Assembly: GCF_018143015.1 (NCBI RefSeq)
Contig: NC_054758.1
Coordinates: forward strand, 9,656,501 to 9,720,500
Direction of reading: 5' to 3'
DNA from: Lytechinus variegatus
Lineage: Eukaryota; Echinodermata; Echinoidea; Temnopleuroida; Toxopneustidae
Length of the DNA stretch: 64,000 bases
Below the pieces are notes generated by a model that saw only the letters and a program-made list of their open reading frames with translations, was not told the DNA's origin and searched no databases. The translations under genes and the position numbers were made by a program. Positions within the stretch are counted from its first letter, which is position 1; every line of letters begins with the position of its first letter. This document shows, piece by piece, positions 23,901 to 38,900 of the stretch.

Positions 23901-26900
23901 ATCAGAAAAACAGGTACTATGGGAGCATTTTGTGAAATAAATTGTGATTTTTACTGACGTTGTTTGTTATAAGCCACTGAAATCCTTGTCTCTTGATTGG
24001 CTGATAGTGAATTAGTCAGTGGTAATTGCTGACTAAACTCTTCAGGAAATGCTCGAGGGTAATATTTACAGCCTTTACATGTACATGTATGAGTCCAATA
24101 TTTTCAACTCTGTAGAAGTTGTGGGATTATTTGATTTTTCTATTCACCTTCTGAAAGTTTGATGCCTTTTGTATGCAGGCCTTTATTTAAAAAAAAAATC
24201 ACCAATGCTTCAATTTTATAAACAAATAATTATATAGGATTTGTATAGCGCACGTATCCACCTTTGCTACATGTAGGTGCTCAAGGCGCTCCTATATTAC
24301 CCCGGCTAAGCTACATGTAGTCTACCAAATTTGGTGCGCACAGCTTTTTAAGGAATTACTTCCTGCCGGTACCCATTTACCCCACCTGGGTAATAGATAA
24401 TGATAATAGTTCGTATTTTGTACAGCATAATTTCCATCAGAACATGCAGTACAAATGGTGACAACATCATTACAATAATTCCAGATAAACATTGTAAGAA
24501 AACTGTGCTGGTCTTTTATCCTTTCAATAAACTTTATCTTTATTTTCCATTACAGTGCAGAGTCTAGGTGTAGACCCATCTCTGGAGGTAGACTTGATTC
24601 AAGGAGTTTATATGAGTGCTTTAACTTCACCGGACGTTGCGCAGGTAGCTGGACATCCGCATAGCTATGGACCAGCTTTTCGTTTTGAAGGTAAAGGTGG
24701 AGCTTAAATTTCAACAATAATTTCATCGATATGGACCCCTACGAAAAACAGAATTTGTTGATAGGGTGTTTCATCCCACAAGTGGTAAATAAATAAAAGA
24801 AAATTAACAAAAAATAAATTCAATTTGATTGTGTTGATATTTCTTTTCTCCATATTACTTTGTGTATTTTGTATGATATTTTTTGTTTGTATTATCTACT
24901 TGCTTTCTTTGATTTATAAAGTTAGTATTCAATAAATATTGAAAGATCAAGAAGGAGAGAACAATACAAGACAGAGTATGAACTGCCAATTCGCCCCCAT
25001 GACTGCCCCAAACGCCCTTAAAATCCCCCCAAAATGCATGCTTTGGTGCGACCTTTCTTTCTAGAGTTGCCCCACGATTTGTCACAAACAATATTTGAGA
25101 TCATTTTGAAAATCAATATTCAAACTATGGCAGAATGATATGTTACATATATCCCTAGTCTACTGTGCAAACCCTTTACTCGAGTAAAAGGTCTGAATGT
25201 GCAGCCTACTCATGCCTTGTGTACTGAAGGCCCTCTCAACAACAAGTTTTGTATGTACTAGTCTTTGCATGGAGACACACTCATTAATCAAAGTTTCAAT
25301 CAGGGTCTGTGCATGCAGACTATGTTATCCCTCACCTGAAGTTAAAAAATAGCCCCAAATTCCCTCCATTGCCCCAATGTAGAAAATACAAAAAATTTAT
25401 TTCCTACCCTGATTCAAGAATAATGATTTGCGATCATCATCATCATCATCATCATCCATAAGTACAGTCCACCAGGTTGGTGTATCATCGTACTTTTAAA
25501 TATGAATATCTTTATTTACCAGGTGAATCCAGAACCATTGAAGCCAATGAGGAAACCTATCAGAAACTGAAGAATCTTTTGTCGGGAAGAGTGCCAGAAT
25601 TCACCGTCATAGCAACGGTGAATCAGAAGAAGAGGAATAGCGGCAGTATCATGTCAATTACTGTTAATAGAATACGGTAAGTTAAAGGTCAAGTCCCCCT
25701 CAGAAAAATGTTGATTTGAATCAATAGAGAATAATCAGACAAGCACAATGCTGATGATTTCATCAAAATCGGATGTAAAATAAGAAAGTTATGACATTTC
25801 AAAGTTTCGCTTATTTTTAACAAAATAGTTATATGAACGAGCCAGTTACATCCAAATGAGAGAGTTGATGATGTCACTCACTCACTATTTCTTTTGTTTT
25901 TTATTGTTTGAATTATACAATATTTCAATTTTTACGAATTTGACGATTAGGACCTCCTTGCCTGAAGCACAAAGTGTTAAAATAATGGAATTCCACGTGT
26001 TCAGGGAGGAATGAAACTTCATTTCACATGACAATGACAAGAAAATCAAAATATTTCATATTTCAAACAATAAAAAACAAAAGAAATAGTGAGTGAATGA
26101 CATCATCGACTCTCATTTGGATAGCTGGCTCATTCATATAACTGTTTTTGTGAAATGAAGCGAAATTTTGAAATGTCATAACTTTCCTATTTTACATCCG
26201 ATTTTGATGAAATTTTCAGTGTTATGCTTGTGGAATTTTTCTCTTTTTATTCAAATCAAGTTTTTGATGGGGTGGACTTCTCCTTTAAAGATCCATAAAT
26301 CTAGTGTACATTATGTATGGCATTGTTTGGAAATCCTTGCCTCATAGGCAATTCTACAATGATTATTTAGAGGGGTCCATACACTACATGTACAAGTATT
26401 TGCTTTTTTTGGATCCATCCATTTTCACAGATCTTGATTTAATGTTCATGATAACTTGCTTTTTTATATATACTACTTTGTTTTACACATGGAAAAATAT
26501 CATATATTGTACAGTTACATGTAGCTCAATTTATACTATACATGTACATGAAAGTTTTATTTGCAAATGTCATTGTGATGATGATATACTTCCAATTTAT
26601 TTTGTTCTGTTGAAAATGAAATAAAACAAAGCAAAACAAAACAAACACATGAAATGAGTGACAGTTAAAATAATTTACATTTCTTGACAATCTCTGGATA
26701 AAATTGATCACAATGTTTCTTGTAAAATTAGTTATTTTGATACCACCTTTTGTAGCAAAATGAAGCATGGCCTCATGCTGGAAAAAGAGTTCTTTCTCTA
26801 ATACAACGTGCACTATTTTGGCTTTCCTCAATTTATATCTTTCTTATTCAACCTTGAATGTCATATTTTACAGCATTTGGTTTTAATACATATACTACAT

Positions 26901-29900
26901 CAAAACTGTCTAAATCTACATGTAGGTCTAGGTTAATGGTAACAATTATCCTTGAATGTATAAAAATTTATCTTGAACTACATATATGTAATTGATCTCT
27001 GCGACTACATGTAGTCAAGTTTAATAGCTTGAAGCATACACGTACATGTATACAGTGTAGATTAGGTACAATTCTGTACATACAATGTAACGTGCCTGTA
27101 ATAAAAGTTCATCTGATTATCTTAACTAAAACTAATCACCTTTGGTTGCGAAACTTGTGATATCCTGATTGTAATGTGATTTAATTAGTTTCCTAATGAA
27201 TTAGTTTACTAGTGAATGTACATGGATACATATATTTAGATTTGGGTCAGTAGGGCTCCTCTATGACACTCATTCACCAACTGTTCTAGCTCTATACAGA
27301 TCAATTCATTGTACTCTGTACAGTGTATTTCCAATTCATGAAAATGAACTGATAATAAAATCATGTACAGAATAAGAGACAATAAATATCAAGATATACA
27401 TGTATCAACAAATAGCATCAATAAAAAAAGAGAAATGACAATGAGATGATGGAAAATGTGTAATAATATTCGGGTTGGAAAATAACAGAATGGAAATGGG
27501 GTATACACTACAATGCCATTACAAGGCTTTATAAAATGCACAAAATGAATTGGTCATTAAAATAATTTTGGTATGTGGATGTGGCACAAAAAATATGCTC
27601 AAAAATATAGTTTTCCATAATTTTTGTATGGTCTGCCATTTTTCATTTTGATATAATCCAGTAAATTTAATCAAGTTTTTCCTGATACATGTACATTAAG
27701 ATTGATAGGCCTACTGTAGACCTCAGTTAAACACGACCGGTTAAAAAATGGTGCTGAAGAGCTGAAGGGTTTGAAGATTATATCATATTTGATCAAAAGT
27801 GTTTCTTCCCCAAGAGAATTACAATTTAACACGGTACCAGCATATTCCAGCATTTTACCTTTGTGAAAGATATGATTTCTCTTACCAGTGCCTTTTCAGC
27901 TGTTTTATACGTGTATGATTATAACAGTGGCGTTATATTTTGAGGGTTAAAATATGACTTTCTTTTTCTATTGGCATGATACATAGTTATATTCAAGCAT
28001 GTAGACTATACACTGTTATGTATGTTCTGAATGCTCATGTAATTTTGTTCTTCAATTTTTCACAAGAAAGTGGAACTACAGTGTATATGGAATTGATATC
28101 ACACAACTTTTATGGCTTTATATGCGGAGCTGCCTACATGTATACATGCATGTGACCTCACAAATTTTATGGAATAGACCTCTTAACGGCAAAATCTACA
28201 TGTATCCCCACTCTTTATATTGAATGATTGTAAAGTACACATTATATGTAAGTAATAGTCTATTGAATATCAAAGATATTACACTGTCTCCTAAAAAACA
28301 AAAAAATTAAATACAAAATTGTATTTTCATTTACTAATGAACATGACTGGCAGTACAGATGTGGGGGGATGAAACAATATTTCACCCCCCTTAACGATAC
28401 ATGTAGGTCCTTCGCTTGAATTTACCCAAGTGATAATGACTGATTTTCTCTATGAAGAAAAAGAATCATGTTAATCGAAACATGAATATTCTCACTATGA
28501 ATGAATACCTAATATCAAACAATAACATCAGCATTCTATTTTTACATGTATCTTAAAAATTTATACCTTATTAAACCCCTGTAGTGTATTTGGCATGGTC
28601 TTGCCGCATGGAAGGAAACTGCTAATTACTGCTACCCAGCACTTACAATCATGATAGCCTCCTTTTGATATAACCCATCAACCGATGCCGATTAATTGTC
28701 AGGCTATTTCTGAATCATACACAAAGGGCGTTCTTACTCATCTGTTTCCATGGAAACCGCATCACTCACTGGAGATGAGTGTGAGCTATTAATAGGTGAT
28801 GATGTGACCATGGCGTTGGGGAAGACGTACACAACAGTTTCGAGCCTAGTGTAAACAGAGCTATAGTGTACATGTATGTTTTGAAATATGTTTAGCAACT
28901 TAATCATCAAAATTGAATTTGTAATACAGGACTAGTGTTTTACCCCACTGAAAACATATACTGTATATTTTTATTGCTCAATGTAGATAGTACCATTTAC
29001 ATTAGAAAAAATAGATATAGAGCAATTCCATAAAATAATCAACCTTTTTGTACGTCCAACCCCCATTTTTCTCTAGTTTTTAATACTTCACTTCATAAAC
29101 TGACCAAGTCATGGTCATTTGAGAGCATTACAGACTGTCAAAATAACAAGAAATCAGAGACAGAAAATTTCATGAAGATCCCACATATAGCGTGTCGGAC
29201 ATACAGGTACATATTTTTATGGAATTTCCCTTATTAATAAAATCAACAATAGTTTATTATAAGAAAGATTGTAAATTCACGTTTGTTGGTAAAAAATTTG
29301 GATGAACAAATAGTAAAAGAGTAGCTAACAAAAATATTTATATCTTTCCTCATTTTCATGTATGAAACAAACCTATCAAAACTATATAATGAAAAACTTA
29401 CAGTTAGCCTTTTTACACACACAAAAAAAAACATGTGAGGAACATTTTTGTCATTTTTGTGTGATGTTTTAAAATCTAAATATATCTCGGTGCTTCAGTT
29501 TCCTTATACTGTTTTCTTTAATGTATGTTTGAGGTTAAGATCTTGACATATAGAAGGAAGTGAAGTACTTGAATAGGGAATGTTAAAGGAGAAAGACAGT
29601 AGTTCTAGCAAACAATTATTTCATGAGAAAGTCTTTTAAATCAAGGTTACTGGTTAAAATATTATCATACATCTTGATTTGATGCGTTAATGTAAACTTA
29701 TCTTGGTAAAATCATGAAATCTTAGCCCAGTATTGATAATTCTGATGATCACTAATACAAAAAAAGCATATGTGGGACAGTGGGACAGTGTATTGATATT
29801 GCTTCGAAAAATACTTGACGTTCAATGAAATTCCTGTTTATTTTGCTCATTTCTCAGCAGTTACGCATTTTCTTCCAGAGCCATTTGGCACATAGAAAAA

Positions 29901-32900
29901 AAAGAGAAGAGAAAGATAAATAGAGTGTGTGAGATAGAGAAAGAGAGTGCATTAGATAGAGAGAGAGAGAAAGATAACGAAAAAGAGAGAGAAAGATAAA
30001 AAGAGAGAGAGGATTAGAAAAAAATGGGGAGAGAGCTGACGTAGACAGACAGGGATACTTATTTAATTGCAGGTAGGTATGGTAGGTATTTTGAAAACAG
30101 TTCAATTAAAAAAAAATCAATCTTGATGTATTAATATTCATATTTTATTAATCATTTTGATAGGTACATGGAAATCTTTGCCAGCACAAGGAACAAGGAA
30201 TTCCGTTTCTACTACACTCACGATGGACAGGTCCTGATGGAGTCTATCCCGTACCCTTTCAAAGCCGAGCACTGGTACAAGCTCGCCGTGACCGTCAGCG
30301 GATCTCAACTCAAACTCTCGGTGGATTGCCAGGAGAATACGACGAGGCAGATCAGACTACCGGATTTGGATTTTGATAAGCCGGGATTGACGGTTTACGT
30401 TGGACAGAGATCAGATAGAACATACTTTAAGGTATGATAAACCTAGTTCTGAAGGAAATAATTATCGGTATGTTTGGTGAAAATGAAGGCACAATTTAAG
30501 TTCTATTCTAAATTGATATTAATGTTACTACATATTATATGTAGGGGCCATGGAAACAGAAAGGAGGAGGGGAGCACTCTAAATCCCCTAACTTTTTTCA
30601 AATCCATATACAAAAATTACCATCTGATAATGATGTTTTGCATGGTCAGCCCCCCCTTTTTGCTATTCTATGCTTTTAAAAGGCAATTGCTTAATAATTC
30701 TCTAAAATTACCATTTTCTAATTCTAATTTTAATTTTGCAGGGCATTCTACAAGATGTGAAGCTGATAGCCTCGGCTCAAGGCTATGTTGCCCAGTGTCC
30801 ATACATGGGTAGGTCGTGTCCTACATGTGCTGAATATCACACAATGGTTGAGACTATAACAAGACTAGAGAACATGCTGCATAAGATGGAACTCAAGGTA
30901 CATCTAAACAATAGTGCACTTTTGAAATTTTGATTGTTTTCTATTTTTAAATTTTTGTCAATTGAAATTGAAATTTACAAAAAAATTTGTTTCATCGTTA
31001 AAGGTCAAGTCCACCCCAGAAAAATGTTGGTCTGAATAAATAGAGAAAAATCAAACCAGCATAACACTGAAAACCTCATGAATTTTTCAGTGTTATACAC
31101 TGTACTAGTTGGATTTTTCTATTTTTATTCAAATTAACTTTTTCTTGGGGTGGACTTGTCCTTTAAATTTGTTTCATCATTAAATAGAAAAAAAAACCTC
31201 CACCGCATCCATAATTAGGATTGCATAAAATGGATACAGCATAGTGAAACAGAAAAAAGTGACCACTGAAGACAGGTGGCCTTCAGAGGCAGGTTCTGCG
31301 TTCTTTTCAAACGAGATTCAATTTCGGTGGCCACTATGGATAGGTGGGTGGCTGGGCTGCTAGCTATGATAGGTTAATGTATTTACATGTATTACAAATG
31401 TGTAGATTTGATATTATTCTGTATACATGCATTTTACACTTTGCTATCAAAGAAAAAAAAAAGATCAATTAAAATATAATTCAGGAATGGAATACATATC
31501 ATGTATGTCAAATCCTAATGTGCCATCGACACACCTTGTGGGTGTTTCATAAAGCTGTTCGTAAAGTTATGCACGACTGGAACATGATCTTTACCTGTAG
31601 GTAATAAATCAATTACATAGGGATATCAGATAGCACGAGAAAGGATCACCAGTCGTGCGTTTCATTCGTATCTTATGAACAGTTTTATGAAACACCCACC
31701 TGGTTTTGATTAGCATGCCAATATAATTGTATTATAACAGTAGTATCCACAGTATCAAGAGGATTCAATCATATCAGGTAAATGTTTGCGTGAGAGTAAT
31801 TAAACTAATCTCTGGTTCGGAAGCGGCTATTGTTTGGTAGGAAGCTTACGTCATATAAAGTGAAGGTTGACTAGTAATTGGTGAGCTAGTACTTGACCCC
31901 TTTGAGGGTCACGGTAAATCACTTTCTGTTTCTAGGTTTACTAGCCAATTGATGCCAGCAGGTTATCCCAAAATTGTACTTTTATGATAGTATAGTTCAT
32001 TGTTTTAATATTGAAATCTAAAATTTATTATAGGAACTGTGCTTCGGAACTAAAATAGGGATAGTCCATATGCATACAGTAGAGAAAAATAGAATATGAC
32101 TTCAGATAGATTAGATAGAAAGAATTTTAGGAAATGATAGAAAAAGTGGGGAAAGGGGAGAAAAAGGAAAGGAGAGAAGCAAAAAGAGAAAAATCATACC
32201 TTCAGTGTATTTTCATCAAACAGCAATGATATTAAACACTCGAAATATACATGTATAGGCCTAATGTTTTTAGAATCCATGTATATCATACATGTACATG
32301 TACGTTTACTTGAGAGAGAAATGTTCAAGAGCTCTTAATCGGCTCTTTAACTTCCTTTAGTATAAACTATGTATTCATGAAATTGTGTTTGTTATGCTAC
32401 TTATAACCAGGCCTGCCTATAAAGGTTTTTATAGAGGTTTTTGAAAGGTTCCATTCTGTTTTGAAGACATAAAAGGAAAGCTTACAATGAAACAAAACTG
32501 AAACAGAAAATACTAAGCTGAATTTAGTCACGCTATGGCACTAATATGCTTTTCACACTGCACTTTATTTTTCTTAACCCTGGGAAATAGGTGGGGCTAA
32601 GGGGGGGGGGGGGGTCTTAGCACCACCAATTTGAACACCCCAAATAATTTGTATAAAACACCCCCAGTTCAAATTATGCAAATTTACATTAAAAAACACA
32701 CAAGAAATAGGAATATCCCCTAACATAAAAAACTTTTTTTTTAAATCAATGACTGTGTTTTATAAAATAAATCTAAAAGAATATTTCTATTTAGATTTTT
32801 AAACTAATTTTGGCATAGAATTCTATCTATAAAGCTCTGTGATTCATAGATTTGTTTCATGAAAGAGTAGGCCAGTCAGCTGTTTGATGGGATACCCAGC

Positions 32901-35900
32901 TGTTTTATACTGAATGCTTTGTACTTTTTAATGGTGACCTTCACAATTTCAGGAAAACTTCCAGGATATATCAATGGCTAATGAATCAATATTTACTGGT
33001 ATTTGTCAGGAAATTGATAGCTGCCAGAAATGAGTATTCTCCCATACATGTGTATGTTTTTTTTATATACTGCATGTAATTTGTTCTTTAATTTTGTTGT
33101 GGAGCCCCCCCTGCTCAATTTCTCACAATTATCTTCCATCATAAATTGATATCAGGCATATCTTGCCTGTTTCAAGTATTAAACTTGCGCACTAAGATTT
33201 CATATCTTAGATTATTATGGTACTTTAATCTACAACTTTAATGTTTACTCCACTGTACGTGTGCATGTATTGATCTTTTTTTCTTTTCCGAGGGGAGGGG
33301 GGGGGGGGGGGAAGAGGGTGCATAAACCTTTAATTAATTTGATATACATGTACAGGTACATGTACATGTAGAGCTCCTTGATGATCCGTTTTCAGGTTTT
33401 GAGAATGTTCTTTTTCGCTCATGTCATTTCTTGCATTTCTGTGTCACATTCATGCTGTGAAACTATTTTTGAAAATAATGTTTTTTATTTTCAGTTTGAA
33501 GTTGCCGAAGCGAGAATTGAAGAGTTGGAATCATGTTCATGCGTGAAAGACTGTCAGGTCAATGGTGAAACTGTCCAGCACAATTCTCAGTGGACTGAAG
33601 ATTGCCAACAATGCACATGCGAGGTGAGTCAAACAATTTTAAATTTTTCATGACTATTTTCAGGGATCAATCTCTTTCTGTTTTTATGCATTTTGTTTGT
33701 GTTTTCAGTTAATGCAGTATCCAGATGATTAAAGGACAGGTCCACCCCAACAGAAAGTCGATTTTTCTCTATTTATTCAAATAAACATTATTCTGGGGTT
33801 GACTTGACCTTTAAGTACACCTCCTTGTGTGTTAGTCCGAAGGCACAAACCCATGGTAGATAATGCACTATTGTGTACATTTTATAATTACCGTTTTTGT
33901 ATTCCCCTCAATAAAGAAGTAAAAAAAAACCTTCCGTATGCATAGAGACTATTTGTATGCATTTATGTGTCTGTAGGAAGTTGTTGTTGTTGTTCTTCCT
34001 CTTCTTTCCCTGTTTGTCTGATTTTTCTCTATTGCCTCAAATAAACATTTTTCTGAGGTGGACTTTACCTTTGATAAAGAACAGTTCTCCCATCCTACAT
34101 GTATGTAATGTTATTGCTCGTTTTCCATAATTTCGACATAAGTTGATCAATCACAACTCTTGTATATGTCAGAATGTCCTTGAAAAAAAATGCAGCTGTG
34201 ATTTGGTATGAATAATTCGCACTGATAATTTCATTACTGTATTATGAAATATTCTACTACCACTACGACCACATATATGTAATGTTTATTACAAAATTGA
34301 AATTCCTTTGAGAGGTTCCAGAAATGAAGATGACATTTGCAAATGGCAAACAAACTGAATTTAATTAGAGTTCTTGTTTACACTGCCTTTTTGAGGAAGA
34401 GAAGTAGGAGAGAAAAGTTTAATTCATTTAAATTACTCTCGGGGAATAGAATCATAGATCTTGAGGCGAGATGACATTTACATGTCACCTTGCTCTTCAA
34501 AAACAAAGCCACGTTTCCACAGAAACTCAAAATATCAAATTGTACAGATTTGACAAACATGTTTGACCTTTTATCATTGACCCTGTTGTCATGTACCGTA
34601 CTTCAGTATTCTTTGAATACATTTATTTGAATTGAATACACTGTAGTAGTTCAGATTGTTAGTAGTATTTTGTGAATATTGATAGTAATGTAATGGTATT
34701 GATGGTTATATTATAATGGTAATAATGAGAATCATGTAATGATATAAAGCGAAAATGATAATGATTACAGCAGCAATGATAATGATTACAGTCGCAATGA
34801 TAAAGTGCTGAGGGAATTTTGTTAAAACAAAAATCGAAGCAGTCTCTAAAGGCGTCACATACATGTATAAACAAGTTATTTGAAGATTATTTATCTTGAA
34901 AGCAAAGAATAAGATACCATTTAATAGTTTTATAATTTTTTATTGATTTCATCTCCATTTGCATGTATCATTGATTTCATGTCACAAAAAAATCAAATTT
35001 GCTGAGGCGAGCAATAGATCGCTCTACCTGAAATGGATTATACATGTAGGTGATTAGTCGTGAGTGATCACTCTTGCTCGCTCGCCTTAAAACTGAATCC
35101 CTCATGCCAAAGGTTGTCTGATTATTAAACGTGTGTGGGTGTGAACCCCCCCAGGTGTGTGAACTTTATTGTTTGACAGCTTTGTTGAATCACTAGTAAT
35201 CTTCCGCAGGACATAATACAAAAGATGGGCTGACTCTCTTTTTTGTGTGATCTTTACGTACCTTGATATTAAAGGAAGGAATACCTCAAATTCAACATTA
35301 TCAATATTAATTGTGGGGGCGTCATGGTCTGGTGCTTATGACTCTCGTTTTTCAATCTGAGGGACATGGGTTGGATTCCCAGCCATGGCGTGTTTTCCTT
35401 CAGCAAGAAATTTACCCACATTGTGCTGCACTCAACCCAGGTGAGGTGAATGGATACCCAGTAGGAAGAAATTCCTTGAATGCTTGAGCACCTATAAACT
35501 ACATGTACATGTAGGCAGCGCAGCTAAAGCTGGGGTAATCATATCAGCGATTTTTATCCTCGGGCAAAAATGTTTTATAAATCCAGCTACCTTACTATTA
35601 TGTTATTATCGTTATTATTGTTATTTATATTTGATATGTAATATCAATCTAAAAAAAAATAATCCTTTCTCCTGTAATGTTATTATTTATCTTTCAGTCT
35701 GGCCATGTGAGTTGTGAACCTGTTGCCTGTGCACCTGTCTATTGCAAAAATCCTATTTACCAGCCTGGAAACTGCTGTCCAATTTGCAAAGGTTCGTTAT
35801 TTAAAATATGAAATTGTTTAAATACTCCTTTTTTCCTTATCCATAATCCATTATTTAACATGTATAAATATACTTTCATAATTTCATTTGTACTGATTGC

Positions 35901-38900
35901 TGATAAGTTCATTAGTTAATTTGGCTTTCATCCAGATTTGATAAGGATTTATTTAAGTTCAAACTAAGACTGTTAGTTCAAACTTGTACATGTATGAAGT
36001 GCTCGGTTTCATTCATCCTTATTTGAATTCATGGAAGGGATGATGTCCCATAGAATTAATTGAAATTCATTTACATTTTCTATTTTTGTATACCATATTT
36101 ATGATTGTTGTATTTACATTTCTTACTGCAGGATTAAAATAATCCATACCCTGTGAACTATAGCCCCGTCTTACAAAGGGTCACACTCAATCCAATCAAT
36201 CGTAACTCTATGGAAATCCATCAATGTCGTAATTTCTTCTACAGGATATTTGTAAAATGTCCTTTGTAAACAAAGGAGAATACACCAAATTGTCAAGAAA
36301 TTAATGAATTTATGGATAGACATTCATATCTAGAATTTTTTTAAACAAACATGCATTTTATATGTTGACGTTGCTTGCCGCTCATAATTGCGCTTGATCA
36401 GATCAATCTCAACTCTTTGTAAGACGGGGCCCAATTGGCTACTTGCACTTCATTTAAAAAGTGCTCTAAAAAACAAACCGAGGGTTATTAAACTCAATTA
36501 TAGCTGTGAGAATACCACCTACAGATTTGGATTTCACTTTATATGAAAAAATATAAATGCCATTTGAAAATGATTGGAAAATTTAAGAAAAGGACAAATA
36601 AAAAATTCAACTAGATTTGGTGACTTTATTATGATGTAAATCCTCTGCTCACATTTGTAAACTGTGATGAAATATAAATCGAAATTTACAATTCATATAT
36701 TGTGTATTAAACTCCTGTTCACATATATCTTGTATTGTAGCTAACTGTACCGTATCTGGAGTGACCTATCACCATGGTGACGTATTCCAACAAAAGACTT
36801 CCAGAGGTGCTCTACAGATCTGCACAGTCAAAGAATGCAATGTAAGCTTGACACTGTTCTCGTTATACTTTCTAAAAGCGGTTTACTGGAAACCGGTTCA
36901 GGAAACCAGTTCGGAAAATTGCTTTGGTAGCGTTCCCATTTGATCACTCTAACGTGATTTTCAAAACCACTTCATGTAAAGCGGTTTTGTTGCTATGGAA
37001 CCACTCTCAGTGGGGTGATATGTTTCACAGGAAATTTGAAACCGCAGCGTAGGCATTCCACATACAGTGTGTGGAGTAGTGCACTCGAAATGTGCGAAGA
37101 TCGCTTCCCGAAGAACGTTAATAATCTCACTTACGCTAAAAGCAGTTTAGCGAGGCAAAGCGTTCGTTAAAACTACATCCCAAGGTGGTTTTCTGAACCA
37201 GTTTGGAAGATCGTTTCCAAGACCGCTTTGACCGTTCTCATTCCATGTTAGACTAGTTTCCACTAAAACTAGTTTCTGGTAAACTAGTTTTAGCATGGTA
37301 GTACATGTAAGAACGGTGTTCTTGTTTCTCTTTTCTTGAGAGAATCCCAATAAAAAGGGCAAGTCCAGTCAAGCATTATGCTGAAAATTTCATCAAAACT
37401 GAATTTAAAAAATAAGGAACGTATGATTTAAAGTTTCACTTGATGTCACAAAAAAAAGTTCCTGTATGTGCACATTATGGGGAGTAAGCATACTTACTAA
37501 TCCCCCTTTATGATCTAAATTCTAAGGTTCATTGTGATTTGAAGGACATTCTCTTTATATTTACCACAAAATAAAGCTTAATATTATCACAAATATTATG
37601 TTTATTAATATTATTGTAACTTTCTTTCAGTGCTTGTACATGTATCATTTTCACTAATGTTATTATTGCTACTATACTACTGATAGGAGTATCATCATAT
37701 GTGTAATATGTATGTCAGTGTGTATGTGGTGTTTACTTTTATATGCCAGAAAGCTAATTTTATCATATGACATTAAATTTTCTTATTTTCTAATTCTTGA
37801 ACCATCATTATGATTATTTTCTTATTTCAGAATGGTGGAACAAGTACCCAGAGGCAGGATAGCGTTAGTAACATGTGTTCTACCCCATCCTGTCCCGTAT
37901 CAGAGAGGTTTACAGTGCCCGGAAGTTGCTGTGAATATTGTCAAGGTACAATATTTACCTGTCTATCGCCAATATCATACAACTTTCAAGAATGTTGTGT
38001 ATAATCTGATTGGTGTAAATCAGGTCATGTGACATTCAGTGGTTTGTGCTGTAGCATTCAAATTTACATACTGTGCCAGGGAGTTGCTGTGAATTGTCAA
38101 TATAATATACTTTGTAAACCTTTATTTTCACAAATATTTTTCGTGGTGATGACTCGTTGATGGTTGACTTTAGTCTGTAGCTACATGTATATGAAGTCAA
38201 TTGTTAGTCATTCAAGTCAAAGATAGAGGAAGAGGCAAGTCACAGTCGGTGGATATTCATTTCTTATTTTTATGATAGGATTACTCTCCTTTTTGTACAG
38301 CTAGGCCTACTTATTACTCTGTGTTTCTTCCAAGGTTTGTGTGAACACATTCCTACATCGATTAAATGCCTGTGCCCATATATTTATATATTCTTTTGTT
38401 TCTCATTGCAGGGACTGATTACTGTGCCCAGGGCCACAGCTGCGTTTCTCCCAAGGTATGTGTGAACACGCCCACATCCAATGAATGTCTGTGTCCGACA
38501 GGCTACTTAGAGGTGAACGGAAACTGCACCGATATCAACGAGTGTGTCGTGAGCGAGACGCAGCCTGATCCACACTGCTACGAGGGTACGCTGTGTGTGA
38601 ACATGCCCGGCGAATACAGATGCGATTGCAAGCCCGGCTATGAGAGGGTTACGGACACACAGTGCAGACGTAAGTTGGTGTTTTGACTCTCATTCTGACT
38701 TCATTACATGAACGTTTTCATTGAGTATTGACTTCATATTTATTTTACAGAAATTTCGGGCTAGTTTTCTTGGGAGTACTTTGTACATGGACTTGAATAT
38801 TTTATCCTACATGGCAACAGTTAAATACCTGAGCTGCTCTGCCAATCAGCATCAAGGAACGTTGCCTTTCTGAACTCTGGTTTAACTTGAGCTATGGTTT

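Larger units (their letters stand above)
14968..24555. other. NELL intron 1 (9.6 kb), repeats only
   Basis: No exon-like segment was found. Besides the separately listed fold-back (15431), MITE (16340), hairpin (17195), TTCA/TTCG microsatellite (22450) and SINE tail (24229), it holds diverged direct repeats around TTGAGTGTGAAnrGGG near 19370, 19515 and 19780, and three copies of a TTTGTTCCTTATTTCC...TGAAGTCTA segment at about 21275, 21610 and 21890. Confidence 0.6.
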
